NCBI GenBank assembly: GCA_946480925.1
Contig: CAMLLU010000139.1
Location: forward strand, 1-5,968
Length of the DNA: 5,968 nt
Origin: an uncultured Rivibacter sp.
GTDB taxonomy: Bacteria > Pseudomonadota > Gammaproteobacteria > Burkholderiales > Burkholderiaceae
Direction: 5' to 3'
The number at the start of each line of letters is the position of its first letter. Position 1 is the first letter of the stretch. The translations under genes were made by a program, and so were the position numbers. Positions 1-5,200 of the stretch are shown here, piece by piece. Below the pieces are notes generated by a model. That model saw nothing but the letters and a program-made list of their open reading frames with translations, was not told the origin of the DNA and did not search any database.

Positions 1-2
1 GC

Positions 3-110
3 CTCACCGAACGGACCTCGTGGTTCCGTATCCAATGGGGCATCTCGTGGGACGGGTGGTGGAGCGACTTCAGGAGGGCGAAAGAAATATGGTTCTGGCA
101 AATGCCGTGA
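3..110 (+). CDS. Possible C-terminal tail of an upstream gene (partial)
   Basis: This frame is open from the window edge to a TGA at 108-110 and would encode about 35 residues, unusually rich in tryptophan (for example WDGWWSDF in the middle). Nearly all its codons end in G or C, as in the real genes of this window. The competing frame, which leads into the next gene, has clearly weaker third-position bias before base 89. If real, the gene would overlap the start of the small membrane protein at 89 by 22 bases, an arrangement typical of translational coupling. I do not recognise the peptide, and the G-rich sequence makes TGG codons likely by chance. Only the base composition supports it. Confidence 0.3.
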   Translation, partial: LTERTSWFRIQWGISWDGWWSDFRRAKEIWFWQMP

Positions 111-331
111 AGGTCGCGCTAGCTGCACTTGCTGGCGCAGCCCTGCTCGGGGCGGTCAGCTACTACGCGTTGGCGCTGTTCGCCCGCTGGTACGGCCCGC
201 GCTATATCCACTCGGACTCGGACATAAACGATGTGTATCTGCCGATGCTCATCGTCCAGTTGGTGCTGCCCCTTGTGGGGGCATACCTTGGGTACCGTTG
301 GGCGCGCAGGAGGAAGTCAGGCGGCGCATGA
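89..331 (+). CDS. Small two-helix membrane protein, unknown function
   Basis: This is an 80-residue protein I do not recognise. Two hydrophobic segments are visible, at about residues 6-32 (Ala/Leu-rich) and 50-70. They are joined by a short polar, acidic loop (residues 35-49, with HSDSDIND), and the protein ends in a basic tail (RWARRRK). The positive-inside rule places the C-terminus in the cytoplasm, so both ends are probably inside and the acidic loop is periplasmic. I chose the ATG at 89 because GGAGG lies at 73-77 with an 11-base spacer. The in-frame GTG at 20 would add 23 residues, but that stretch has poor third-position bias and no evident ribosome site. The phosphatase gene begins about 120 bases downstream on the same strand, but nothing shows that the two are linked in function. 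Confidence 0.65.
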   Translation: MVLANAVKVALAALAGAALLGAVSYYALALFARWYGPRYIHSDSDINDVYLPMLIVQLVLPLVGAYLGYRWARRRKSGGA

Positions 332-385
332 GGATCGCCTGGCTTGCTGGTGGCAACCACTCGGCGTGAAGACACTGGAGGCACG

Positions 386-403
386 CTGACACATGGCTGT
401 CAA
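386..403 (+). promoter_or_regulatory. Candidate Pho box upstream of the phosphatase gene
   Basis: CTGACAC (386-392), a 4-base spacer, then CTGTCAA (397-403) form two direct heptamers spaced 11 bases start to start. This is the architecture of a PhoB site, whose consensus heptamer is CTGTCAT; the matches are 5/7 and 6/7. A third related heptamer, CTGTGAT, sits at 410-416 but out of phase (13 bases from the second). A weak -10-like TGTGAT (411-416) or GATGCT (414-419) follows at about the right distance. A start site near 423-431 would leave a short leader before the ATG at 454. The position directly ahead of a PhoD-type phosphatase makes phosphate control plausible, but the match is imperfect. 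Confidence 0.4.
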
Positions 404-453
404 CGCCGGCTGTGATGCTCGTGCGCCATCAACCACTCGCTCACACCACGACG

Positions 454-2055
454 ATGAAACGCCGCGACCTCCTCTTGAGCCAGGGCCTTTGGGTCGGTGC
501 TGCCGGCTTTGGCCTGCCGCGCATCCTGCGGGCCCAGCAAGCCCCGGCCGTGATCACGCGTGACGGTGCGCGCCCGCAGCTGCCTCACGGCGTGCAAAGC
601 GGCGACGTCACCGACGACAGTGCCATCGTGTGGGCGCGCGGCGACCGGCCTTCACGCATGTGGGTGGAGTGGTCCACGCGCGAGAACTTCGCCGACGCGC
701 AGCGCGTGCGCGGGCCCTACCTGCTGCCCGAGAGCGACTACACCGGCCGCATCGACCTCACCGACCTGCCGCGCGGCCAGCACATCCACTACCGCGTCGT
801 GCTGCAGGACTTGAGCAACGAGCGTGTGCTGTCCGAGCCGGTGAGCGGGCACCTGCGCCTGGCGCCCGGCGGGCAGGGCCACCGCTTCGGTTCACGCGAC
901 GTGCGCTTCGTGTGGAGCGGCGACACGGCCGGCCAGGGCTGGGGCATCAACACGGCCTGGGGCGGCATGAAGATCTACGAGCAGATGCGCACCGAGCAGC
1001 CCGACTTCTTCCTGCACTGCGGCGACACCATCTACGCCGACGGGCCCATCCAGGCCGCCGTGCAGCTGAAGGACGGCAGCGTGTGGAGCAACGTGGTCAC
1101 CGAAGAGGTGAGCAAGGTGGCCGAGACGTTGAACGAGTTCCGCGGCCGCTATCGCTACAACCTCATGGACACCAACGTGCAGCGCTTCGCGCGCGAGGTG
1201 CCGCAGATCTGGCAGTGGGACGACCACGAGGTCACCAACAACTGGTCCGACAGCAAGGACCTGTCGGCCGATGCGCGCTACACCGAAAAGAACATCCCGC
1301 TGCTCACCGGCCGCGCGACCCGTGCCTTCCTCGAATACGCGCCGTTGCGCCACACCGGCAATGTGGAGAGCGAGCGTGTGTACCGCCACATCCCGTACGG
1401 CCCGCTGCTCGACGTGTTCGTGATCGACATGCGCAGCTACCGCGGCCCCAACACGCACAACACGCAGGCCACCGAAGGGCCGGAAACCGCCTTCCTCGGC
1501 CGCGAGCAGATCGCCTGGTTGCTCGAAGGGCTGAAGCGCTCGAAGGCCACGTGGAAGGTCATCGCCTCCGACATGCCCATCGGCCTGCACGTGCCCGACG
1601 GCAAGGACGCCCAAGGTCGCGCACGCTGGGAGGCGGTGGCCAATGGCGAGAACGGCCCGGCTTCCGGCCGTGAACTCGAGATCGCGCGGCTGCTGTCGGC
1701 CATCAAGCGCGCCCGCATCAAGAACGTCGTGTGGCTCACGGCCGACGTGCACTACACCGCCGCGCACTACTACGACCCCAGCAAGGCGGCCTACAGCGAT
1801 TTCGACCCGTTCTGGGAATTCGTGTCGGGCCCGCTGAACGCCGGCAGCTTCGGCCCCAATGCGGCGGACGGCACCTTCGGTCTGCAGGTGGTCTACCAGA
1901 AGGCTCCACCCGAAGCGAACACGCCGCCTTCCGCCGGCTTCCAGTTCTTCGGCCAGGTGGACATCGACTCACGCAGCCGCGTGATGAACGTGGCGCTGAA
2001 GGATCTCAACGGCGCCACGCTGTTCAGCAAGACGCTCATTCCCGAGAGGGGATGA
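454..2055 (+). CDS. phoD: PhoD-family alkaline phosphatase/phosphodiesterase, Tat-exported
   Basis: This 533-residue metallophosphoesterase should hydrolyse phosphate mono- or diesters outside the cytoplasm, releasing phosphate for uptake. It starts with a Tat-type signal: KRRDLLL at residues 2-8, a hydrophobic stretch to about residue 22, and a likely cleavage after LRA (residues 25-27). A PhoD N-terminal beta domain follows (about residues 44-125, starting LPHGVQSGD). The metallophosphatase domain carries SGD (D157), HCGDTIYADG (D191), WDDHEVTNNW (D256-W264) and TADVHYTAAHYYD (D431, H433). Size and motif order are complete for the family. The position of the iron-binding Cys of Bacillus PhoD (an SCQ motif, from memory) appears to be SGD here, so the metal set may differ. 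The frame stays open to a GTG at 412 and an ATG at 415. I prefer 454 because it puts the twin arginines at the N-terminus. No start has a convincing ribosome site. Confidence 0.88.
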   Translation: MKRRDLLLSQGLWVGAAGFGLPRILRAQQAPAVITRDGARPQLPHGVQSGDVTDDSAIVWARGDRPSRMWVEWSTRENFADAQRVRGPYLLPESDYTGRIDLTDLPRGQHIHYRVVLQDLSNERVLSEPVSGHLRLAPGGQGHRFGSRDVRFVWSGDTAGQGWGINTAWGGMKIYEQMRTEQPDFFLHCGDTIYADGPIQAAVQLKDGSVWSNVVTEEVSKVAETLNEFRGRYRYNLMDTNVQRFAREVPQIWQWDDHEVTNNWSDSKDLSADARYTEKNIPLLTGRATRAFLEYAPLRHTGNVESERVYRHIPYGPLLDVFVIDMRSYRGPNTHNTQATEGPETAFLGREQIAWLLEGLKRSKATWKVIASDMPIGLHVPDGKDAQGRARWEAVANGENGPASGRELEIARLLSAIKRARIKNVVWLTADVHYTAAHYYDPSKAAYSDFDPFWEFVSGPLNAGSFGPNAADGTFGLQVVYQKAPPEANTPPSAGFQFFGQVDIDSRSRVMNVALKDLNGATLFSKTLIPERG

Positions 2056-2065
2056 GCCCGATCCA

Positions 2066-2157
2066 TTCACCGCAGAGACACGGAGAGCGCGGAGGACCGC
2101 AGAGAACACCCTCGGGTTGCTCCGCGACTCTCCACACCTCTGCGCTTCTGTGGTGAA
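2066..2157. repeat. Imperfect intergenic inverted repeat between convergent genes
   Basis: The left arm (2066-2094, beginning TTCACCGCAGAGACAC) pairs with the right arm (2120-2157, ending GGTGAA). Read from the right end, the arm begins TTCACCACAGAAGCGC, carries about 8 extra bases, then matches GGAGAG and CGCGGAG of the left arm again with one further inserted base. Between the arms, ACCGCAGAGA of the left arm (2069-2078) recurs directly at 2096-2105. It lies wholly in the gap between the 3' ends of the phosphatase gene and the basic-protein gene. Sequences of the 'accgcagagac' type recur between genes in many bacterial genomes, from memory, so this is probably one copy of a dispersed palindromic family. 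It may also act as a two-way terminator or transcript-end stabiliser, but it has no T-tract. Confidence 0.6.
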
Positions 2158-2171
2158 GGATGTTCAGGCTT

Positions 2172-2498
2172 TCAATGTGAAAGCGCACGCAGCAGTTGCT
2201 GCTTGTTCATGCTCGAGCGGCCCTTGATGCCGCGCTGGCGCGCTTCGTTGTAGAGCTGCTCGAAGGTGCGGCCGCCTTCGCCGCTGTGCGAGCGCTTGCC
2301 GCCGCGGTGGCCGGGGGAAACGTCTTTCACCGATGAGCGGCTGGCGGTCTTCGACTCGCCGTGCTGTGCACGCTCCTTGTTGACCGTGCGGGCCGCGATC
2401 TCTTCGGCGAGGTCTTCGCTCTTGCCGCGCGACTTCAGGCCTTGCTTGATGTGCTTGTACTGCCGTTCACGCTTGGCACTCCAGGCGGACTGAGGCAT
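2172..2498 (-). CDS. Small basic protein, 'plasmid stabilization protein'-type with Rho-N-like C-terminus
   Basis: This 108-residue, highly charged protein belongs to a family that opens MPQSAWSAKRERQYKHIK and is often labelled 'plasmid stabilization protein', a name not backed by function as far as I know. Residues 1-48 are predicted helical and end in AEEIAARTVNKERA, a conserved family block. Residues 50-76 are a basic, Ser/Gly-rich linker (GHRGGKRSHSGEGG). Residues 77-106 (RTFEQLYNEARQRGIKG..MNKQQLLRAL) resemble the helix-extended-loop-helix of Rho N-terminal or SAP-like nucleic-acid binding modules. DNA or RNA binding is therefore a reasonable inference. The start is fixed by AAGGAGAT just upstream of the ATG (CAT at 2496-2498 on the + strand); an open extension to 2555 lacks support. 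It lies 109 bases downstream of the ClpP-like gene on the same strand. There is no antitoxin or partition partner nearby. Confidence 0.8.
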   Translation of the reverse strand: MPQSAWSAKRERQYKHIKQGLKSRGKSEDLAEEIAARTVNKERAQHGESKTASRSSVKDVSPGHRGGKRSHSGEGGRTFEQLYNEARQRGIKGRSSMNKQQLLRALSH

Positions 2499-2550
2499 GG
2501 TGATCTCCTTTCGCTGCTGAGAGACCGGCCACGACCCGAAAGCCGCGGCC

Positions 2551-2574
2551 GTCAACGAAAGGGCAGCAAGCCCT
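2551..2574 (-). terminator. Weak terminator-like hairpin after the ClpP-like gene
   Basis: On the - strand AGGGC, a 5-base loop and GCCCT (2574-2560) form a short stem followed by TTTCGTTGA. The stem is only 5 bp and the T-run is broken, so termination would be partial at best. It sits 34 bases past the stop of the ClpP-like gene and before the next gene on that strand, so it could lower read-through between them. Confidence 0.25.
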
Positions 2575-2607
2575 GTGCCTGTGTCGTGCCTTGCGTGCCG
2601 CGATGGC

Positions 2608-3195
2608 TCAGCCCATCAGGTCCACCTGCCGCTCGATCACGCGCGACACCAGCCCGTACGCGATGGCCTCTTCGGCGCTCAGCCAGAAGTCGCGTTCCAT
2701 GTCGGCCAGCACCTTCTCGTAGCTCTGGCCCGTTTCGCGAGCCGTGATGCGGGCGATGCGTTCGCGCGTCTTGATGATCTCGCGGGCATGGATGGCAATG
2801 TCGGTCTGCTGGCCGCCAGTGGCCCCTGCGGGCTGGTGGATCATGAAGCGGGTGTTGGGCAGGCACACACGCCGTTCCTTCGGCGCTGCGAGGTACACGT
2901 GGGTGCCGGCGCTGGCCACCCAGCCGGTGCCGATGGTGGTGACCGGCGCGCTGATGAAGCGGATCATGTCGTGGATCGCATCGCCCGATTCGACATGCCC
3001 GCCCGGTGACGAGACCAGCACGTGGATCGGCGCGTCGGACTCCTGCGCCAGCGCGATCAGCCGCTCGCAGGTGGCACGCGCGAGCTTGTCGTTGATCTCG
3101 CCGAACACCATGACGAAGCGCGACTTGAAGGTCAGCTTGTCGGTGATGCTGTCGGCCTTGACGATGAGTTCCTGGCTGGGAGCGGCTTCGCTCAT
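2608..3195 (-). CDS. Non-canonical ClpP-type serine protease subunit
   Basis: This 195-residue ClpP/crotonase-fold peptidase has an intact catalytic triad: S95 in GWVASAG, H120 in MIHQP and D169 in ERDFWLS. The 25- and 49-residue spacings match S97, H122 and D171 of E. coli ClpP. The oxyanion-hole loop SPGG (63-66) and the handle-region block TDIAIHAREIIK (131-142) are also present. Canonical ClpP forms a 14-subunit chamber fed by ClpX or ClpA. Here the N-terminus lacks the usual DIYSRLL segment, and several residues of the ATPase-docking pocket are changed (H58, L60, T90, V110), so its partner may differ. No propeptide is obvious. AGGAGG lies 8 bases before the ATG (CAT at 3193-3195), which decides the start against longer open extensions. 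No clpX or tig is nearby, so it is best read as a ClpP paralogue rather than the housekeeping clpP. Confidence 0.88.
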   Translation of the reverse strand: MSEAAPSQELIVKADSITDKLTFKSRFVMVFGEINDKLARATCERLIALAQESDAPIHVLVSSPGGHVESGDAIHDMIRFISAPVTTIGTGWVASAGTHVYLAAPKERRVCLPNTRFMIHQPAGATGGQQTDIAIHAREIIKTRERIARITARETGQSYEKVLADMERDFWLSAEEAIAYGLVSRVIERQVDLMG

Positions 3196-3287
3196 GGGTT
3201 TTTCCTCCTGTGTGGGCCAAAGGCTGCGGGCGACTCTGCCACAAAGCCGCGGGCTGCGTCGTGCACCGGTCTCGGCCTTTGCGGGCG

Positions 3288-3316
3288 AAAAAAAACCGCA
3301 GCACAGCTGCGGTTTT
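3288..3316 (-). terminator. Intrinsic terminator of the cold-shock gene
   Basis: On the - strand AAAA-CCGCAGC, a 3-base loop (TGT) and GCTGCGG form a perfect 7-bp GC-rich stem (arms 3306-3312 and 3296-3302), followed by eight T residues (3295-3288). It begins 23 bases after the stop of the cold-shock gene. This is a textbook Rho-independent terminator and separates that gene from the ClpP-like gene. The A-run on the other side also gives TTTT on the + strand, so it could act weakly in both directions, but nothing is read toward it on the + strand. Confidence 0.88.
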
Positions 3317-3338
3317 GCCGGTGGCAAGCGAAACGCGC

Positions 3339-3548
3339 TTACAGCGGGCGGATGTTCGCCGCCTGCGGGCCCTTGGGGCCTTGTTTCACTTCGAATTCGA
3401 CGCGCTGGTTTTCCACCAGAGTCTTGAATCCGTTGCCTTGGATGTCGCGGAAGTGAGCGAAGAGATCTTCGCCGCCGCCGTCGCGCGCGATGAACCCGTA
3501 GCCCTTCGCGTCGTTGAACCATTTCACGATGCCGGTTTCAGCGCTCAT
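3339..3548 (-). CDS. cspA: CspA-family cold-shock protein (RNA chaperone)
   Basis: This 69-residue single cold-shock domain protein is the usual full length for the family. It binds single-stranded RNA and DNA in the cytoplasm and melts RNA structure. The RNP1-type motif KGYGFI (15-20) and the RNP2-type motif DLFAHF (28-33) are both present, along with the N-terminal GIVKWF strand and the typical end [14 protein letters not shown]. The ATG (CAT at 3546-3548) is preceded by AAGGA with a 10-base spacer. The frame is open upstream to 3764, but that part is leader rather than protein. The leader is long and structured, and the gene ends in a strong intrinsic terminator, so it is probably transcribed alone. 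Whether it is cold-induced or constitutive cannot be told from the protein. Confidence 0.93.
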   Translation of the reverse strand: MSAETGIVKWFNDAKGYGFIARDGGGEDLFAHFRDIQGNGFKTLVENQRVEFEVKQGPKGPQAANIRPL

Positions 3549-3578
3549 GTCACGTTGTCCTTTGTGTGTTGAACCAAG

Positions 3579-3613
3579 AAAAACCCGCGCACGGCACAGC
3601 GCTGCACGCGAGG
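3579..3613 (-). promoter_or_regulatory. Terminator-like hairpin in the cold-shock gene leader
   Basis: Read on the - strand, CCTCGCG (3613-3607) pairs with CGCGGG (3589-3584) with one bulged base. After a 2x2 internal loop a further 4 pairs (3604-3601 with 3595-3592, one of them G-T) close a 5-base loop. Five T residues follow directly (3583-3579). The hairpin lies about 30 bases ahead of the start codon and just before the ribosome site. It could be an attenuator or a temperature-sensitive element of the cold-shock leader. No folding energy was computed. Confidence 0.4.
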
Positions 3614-3731
3614 CAGTACGACTCAAGAAACGTGACTCGGGGATTTCGAGCGGAACGTGCACCCGCTTGCGGCGCGGTACACAACGAGCGACAGACCTCA
3701 GGGCGACGGTCTTGGGTGAACTACGGCGCGC

Positions 3732-3737
3732 ATTGTA
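3732..3737 (-). promoter_or_regulatory. Candidate -10 box for the cold-shock gene
   Basis: TACAAT on the - strand matches the sigma-70 -10 consensus at 5 of 6 positions. It would start transcription near 3725, giving a leader of about 177 bases, similar in scale to the long leader of E. coli cspA. No good -35 hexamer lies 16-18 bases upstream. A TTGACG (3786-3791, - strand) is present further up but would pair only with a poor GATATG. The assignment is therefore tentative. Confidence 0.35.
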
Positions 3738-3802
3738 GGCGCGAGCCCCCAGCGGGTTTCGCATATCCCTTCGTGCGCTTTGTCACGTCAACCGGCAATG
3801 CT

Positions 3803-3827
3803 TGCCCAAATGGGCAGGGTAAACCCT
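3803..3827 (+). promoter_or_regulatory. Two abutting dyads, likely operator, ahead of the binding-protein gene
   Basis: TGCCCA-AA-TGGGCA (3803-3816) is a perfect 6-bp-arm palindrome. AGGGT-AA-ACCCT (3816-3827) is a perfect 5-bp-arm palindrome that shares one base with it. Both have an AA centre and GGG/CCC arms. They sit where a -35 element should be relative to the TAGAAT at 3839. No known operator consensus was recognised. They could bind a dimeric activator or repressor of the + strand gene, or act on the divergent cold-shock promoter. Confidence 0.45.
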
Positions 3828-3838
3828 CAATGTCTTCC

Positions 3839-3844
3839 TAGAAT
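3839..3844 (+). promoter_or_regulatory. Candidate -10 box for the binding-protein gene
   Basis: TAGAAT matches the sigma-70 -10 consensus at 5 of 6 positions. No -35-like hexamer is found 16-18 bases upstream; that place is taken by the GGGT/ACCC dyad, as is common for activator-dependent promoters. Transcription would start near 3851 and leave a leader of about 98 bases before the ATG at 3949. Confidence 0.35.
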
Positions 3845-3854
3845 CCCGCGCCAG

Positions 3855-3878
3855 GGCGGCCACCAGCCGCCTCTTTTT
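3855..3878 (+). terminator. Terminator-like hairpin in the binding-protein leader
   Basis: GGCGGC (3855-3860), a 5-base loop and GCCGCC (3866-3871) form a perfect 6-bp all-GC stem followed by TCTTTTT (3872-3878), the form of an intrinsic terminator. It lies about 70 bases before the start codon of the + strand gene and almost at its putative start site, where no complete gene precedes it. It may be a leader attenuator or the end of a short unseen transcript. It may also simply insulate the gene from stray upstream transcription. Confidence 0.4.
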
Positions 3879-3948
3879 CGAGGGGGCGAGATAGCGCTGC
3901 CTCGGCACCCTGAAACCATCGAACGAAGGACGTTGTCGGGAGAACAGG

Positions 3949-5100
3949 ATGAGAAATACGCAGCAGCAGAAACACCCGCTCGAAGGCGCCCGCGCCACGC
4001 TGTGCACCCTGCTGGGAGCCGCCGCGCTGTGGCTGGGGGCCGGCAGTGCCCACGCCGACGTGGTGGTGGGCCAGGTGGCGCCCTTCACCGGCCCCCAGGC
4101 CGTGACCGGCAAGGCCATGCATGCCGGAGCCAAGCTGTACTTCGACGCGGTGAACGCCAGCGGCGGCGTGCGCGGCCAGCGTATCCGTCTCGTCACCCGC
4201 GACGACGCCCAGAAGCCCGACGAGACCGTGCGCCTCACGCATGAGCTGATCGCGCAGGAGCAGCCGGTCGCGCTGGTCGGCACCGTGGGCACCACCAACC
4301 TCGAAGCGCTGGCGCGCGATGGCGTGCTGGTCAAGCAGCGCGTGTCGATGGTGGGTGCCGTCTCGGGCGCCGCGACCGTGGCGCAGGCCGACGGCATGCA
4401 CGTGGTGAAGGCGAGCTACCACGACGAGATCGGCCGCCTGTTCCAGCAGCTGTCCGGCCTGGGCATCCAGCGCGTGGGCCTCGTCTTCCAGGACGACGGC
4501 CTCGGCAAGGACGTGGTGACCGGTGCCGAAGCCGCGGCCAAGCGCTACGGCGTGACGCTGGTGGCGCGCTCGAGCTACGCGCGCAACACCGTGGCGGTGG
4601 AAAAGGCCGTGGCCGACATGCTCAAGGCCAGCCCGCAGGTGATCTTCCTGGGCGCGACCACGGCAGCGGCGGTGCAGTTCGTGAAGCAATACGGTGAAGC
4701 CGGTGGACCGGCCATCATGTACGGCATGTCCATCATCGACACCGATGCATTGCTCAAGACGCTGGGCCGCGAGCGCGCCCGGGGTTACGCCTTCTCGGTG
4801 GTGCTGCCGCTGGTGGGCGAGACCAACCGCGCGGTGGTGCGCGAATACCTGCAGCTGCGCCAGGCCTCGAAAGACCCGGACCTATCGGCCCGCTCGATCG
4901 AGGGCTTCATCGCTGCCAAGGCGTTGGTCAAGGCCATGGAGCGTGCCAGCGCACTGACGGCGCCTGCCGTGACCGCCGCGCTCGAAAAAGGCGGCCTGGA
5001 CGTGGGTGGCTACGCGCTCGACTTCAGCCAGGCCGGGCGCACGGGTTCGCGTTACGTGGACTTCGCGATGATCGGCGAGGGCGGCAAGATCGTGCAGTGA
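3949..5100 (+). CDS. ABC transporter substrate-binding protein, branched-chain amino acid (LivK/Peripla_BP_6) type
   Basis: This 383-residue periplasmic binding protein should capture an amino acid or a similar small organic compound and deliver it to an ABC permease. A Sec signal peptide is clear: basic N-terminus, hydrophobic core TLLGAAALWLGAG (about 20-32) and AHA cleavage at residues 34-36. The mature part opens with VVVGQVAPFTGPQA, the typical first strand and ligand loop of this type I fold. It runs through ASGGVRGQRIRLVTRDD (about 70-85), LVGTVGTTN (109-117) and a second lobe with VGLVFQDDGLGKD, to a normal end. The mature protein has no cysteine, so it lacks the disulfide of E. coli LivK, and the signal has no lipobox. 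GGGAG lies 6 bases before the ATG. No permease or ATPase gene adjoins it, so it looks like an orphan binding protein. The ligand cannot be inferred. Confidence 0.88.
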   Translation: MRNTQQQKHPLEGARATLCTLLGAAALWLGAGSAHADVVVGQVAPFTGPQAVTGKAMHAGAKLYFDAVNASGGVRGQRIRLVTRDDAQKPDETVRLTHELIAQEQPVALVGTVGTTNLEALARDGVLVKQRVSMVGAVSGAATVAQADGMHVVKASYHDEIGRLFQQLSGLGIQRVGLVFQDDGLGKDVVTGAEAAAKRYGVTLVARSSYARNTVAVEKAVADMLKASPQVIFLGATTAAAVQFVKQYGEAGGPAIMYGMSIIDTDALLKTLGRERARGYAFSVVLPLVGETNRAVVREYLQLRQASKDPDLSARSIEGFIAAKALVKAMERASALTAPAVTAALEKGGLDVGGYALDFSQAGRTGSRYVDFAMIGEGGKIVQ

Positions 5101-5115
5101 GTGGTGGGGGCACCC

Positions 5116-5135
5116 GGCCGGCAAGTACGCCGGCC
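5116..5135 (+). terminator. GC-rich hairpin after the binding-protein gene
   Basis: GGCCGGC (5116-5122), AAGTAC and GCCGGCC (5129-5135) form a perfect 7-bp stem 15 bases past the stop codon. No T-tract follows, so it is not a classic intrinsic terminator. It may protect the transcript 3' end or assist Rho-dependent termination. Confidence 0.3.
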
Positions 5136-5200
5136 ACCCTGCGGGAGGGGGCGAGGCCTTGCTTGGGGCGGTCCGGCGCGTCGGCCCGGGCGGACGACGA

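Noticed and set aside
328..369. 13-codon frame overlapping the stop of the small membrane protein (ATGA)
   Set aside because: Too short to support as a gene, with no ribosome site.
393..560. ATG at 393 with GGAGG about 11 bases upstream as a possible leader peptide or phosphatase start
   Set aside because: It is out of frame with the phosphatase and runs to a stop inside it with a meaningless Pro/Arg-rich peptide; the ATG also lies within the Pho-box candidate.
630..1673. Long + strand frame inside the phosphatase gene in another register
   Set aside because: Arg/Ala/His/Pro-rich composition typical of an out-of-frame reading of GC-rich coding DNA; the overlapping frame has all PhoD motifs.
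892..1767. Long antisense open frame (291 codons) inside the phosphatase gene
   Set aside because: GC-rich shadow of a well-conserved gene on the other strand; repetitive His/Val/Ala/Gly-rich composition, no ribosome site, no family resemblance.
3235..3251. Possible sigma-54 site (TGGCAG...) on the - strand before the ClpP-like gene
   Set aside because: GG and GC elements are not at the required spacing.
2552..3304. Alternative - strand frame of 250 codons over the ClpP-like gene
   Set aside because: Out-of-frame reading; the other frame holds the full ClpP triad with a good ribosome site.
3196..3522. N-terminal extension of the ClpP-like protein up to 3522
   Set aside because: It would run through the cold-shock coding region and its terminator; AGGAGG fixes the start at 3195.
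3549..3764. N-terminal extension of the cold-shock protein
   Set aside because: Cold-shock domain begins at the ATG at 3548 with its own ribosome site; the upstream part is Arg-rich and better explained as leader.
3838..4689. Antisense frame of 283 codons over the binding-protein gene
   Set aside because: His/Ala/Gly-rich shadow of a clear gene on the + strand.
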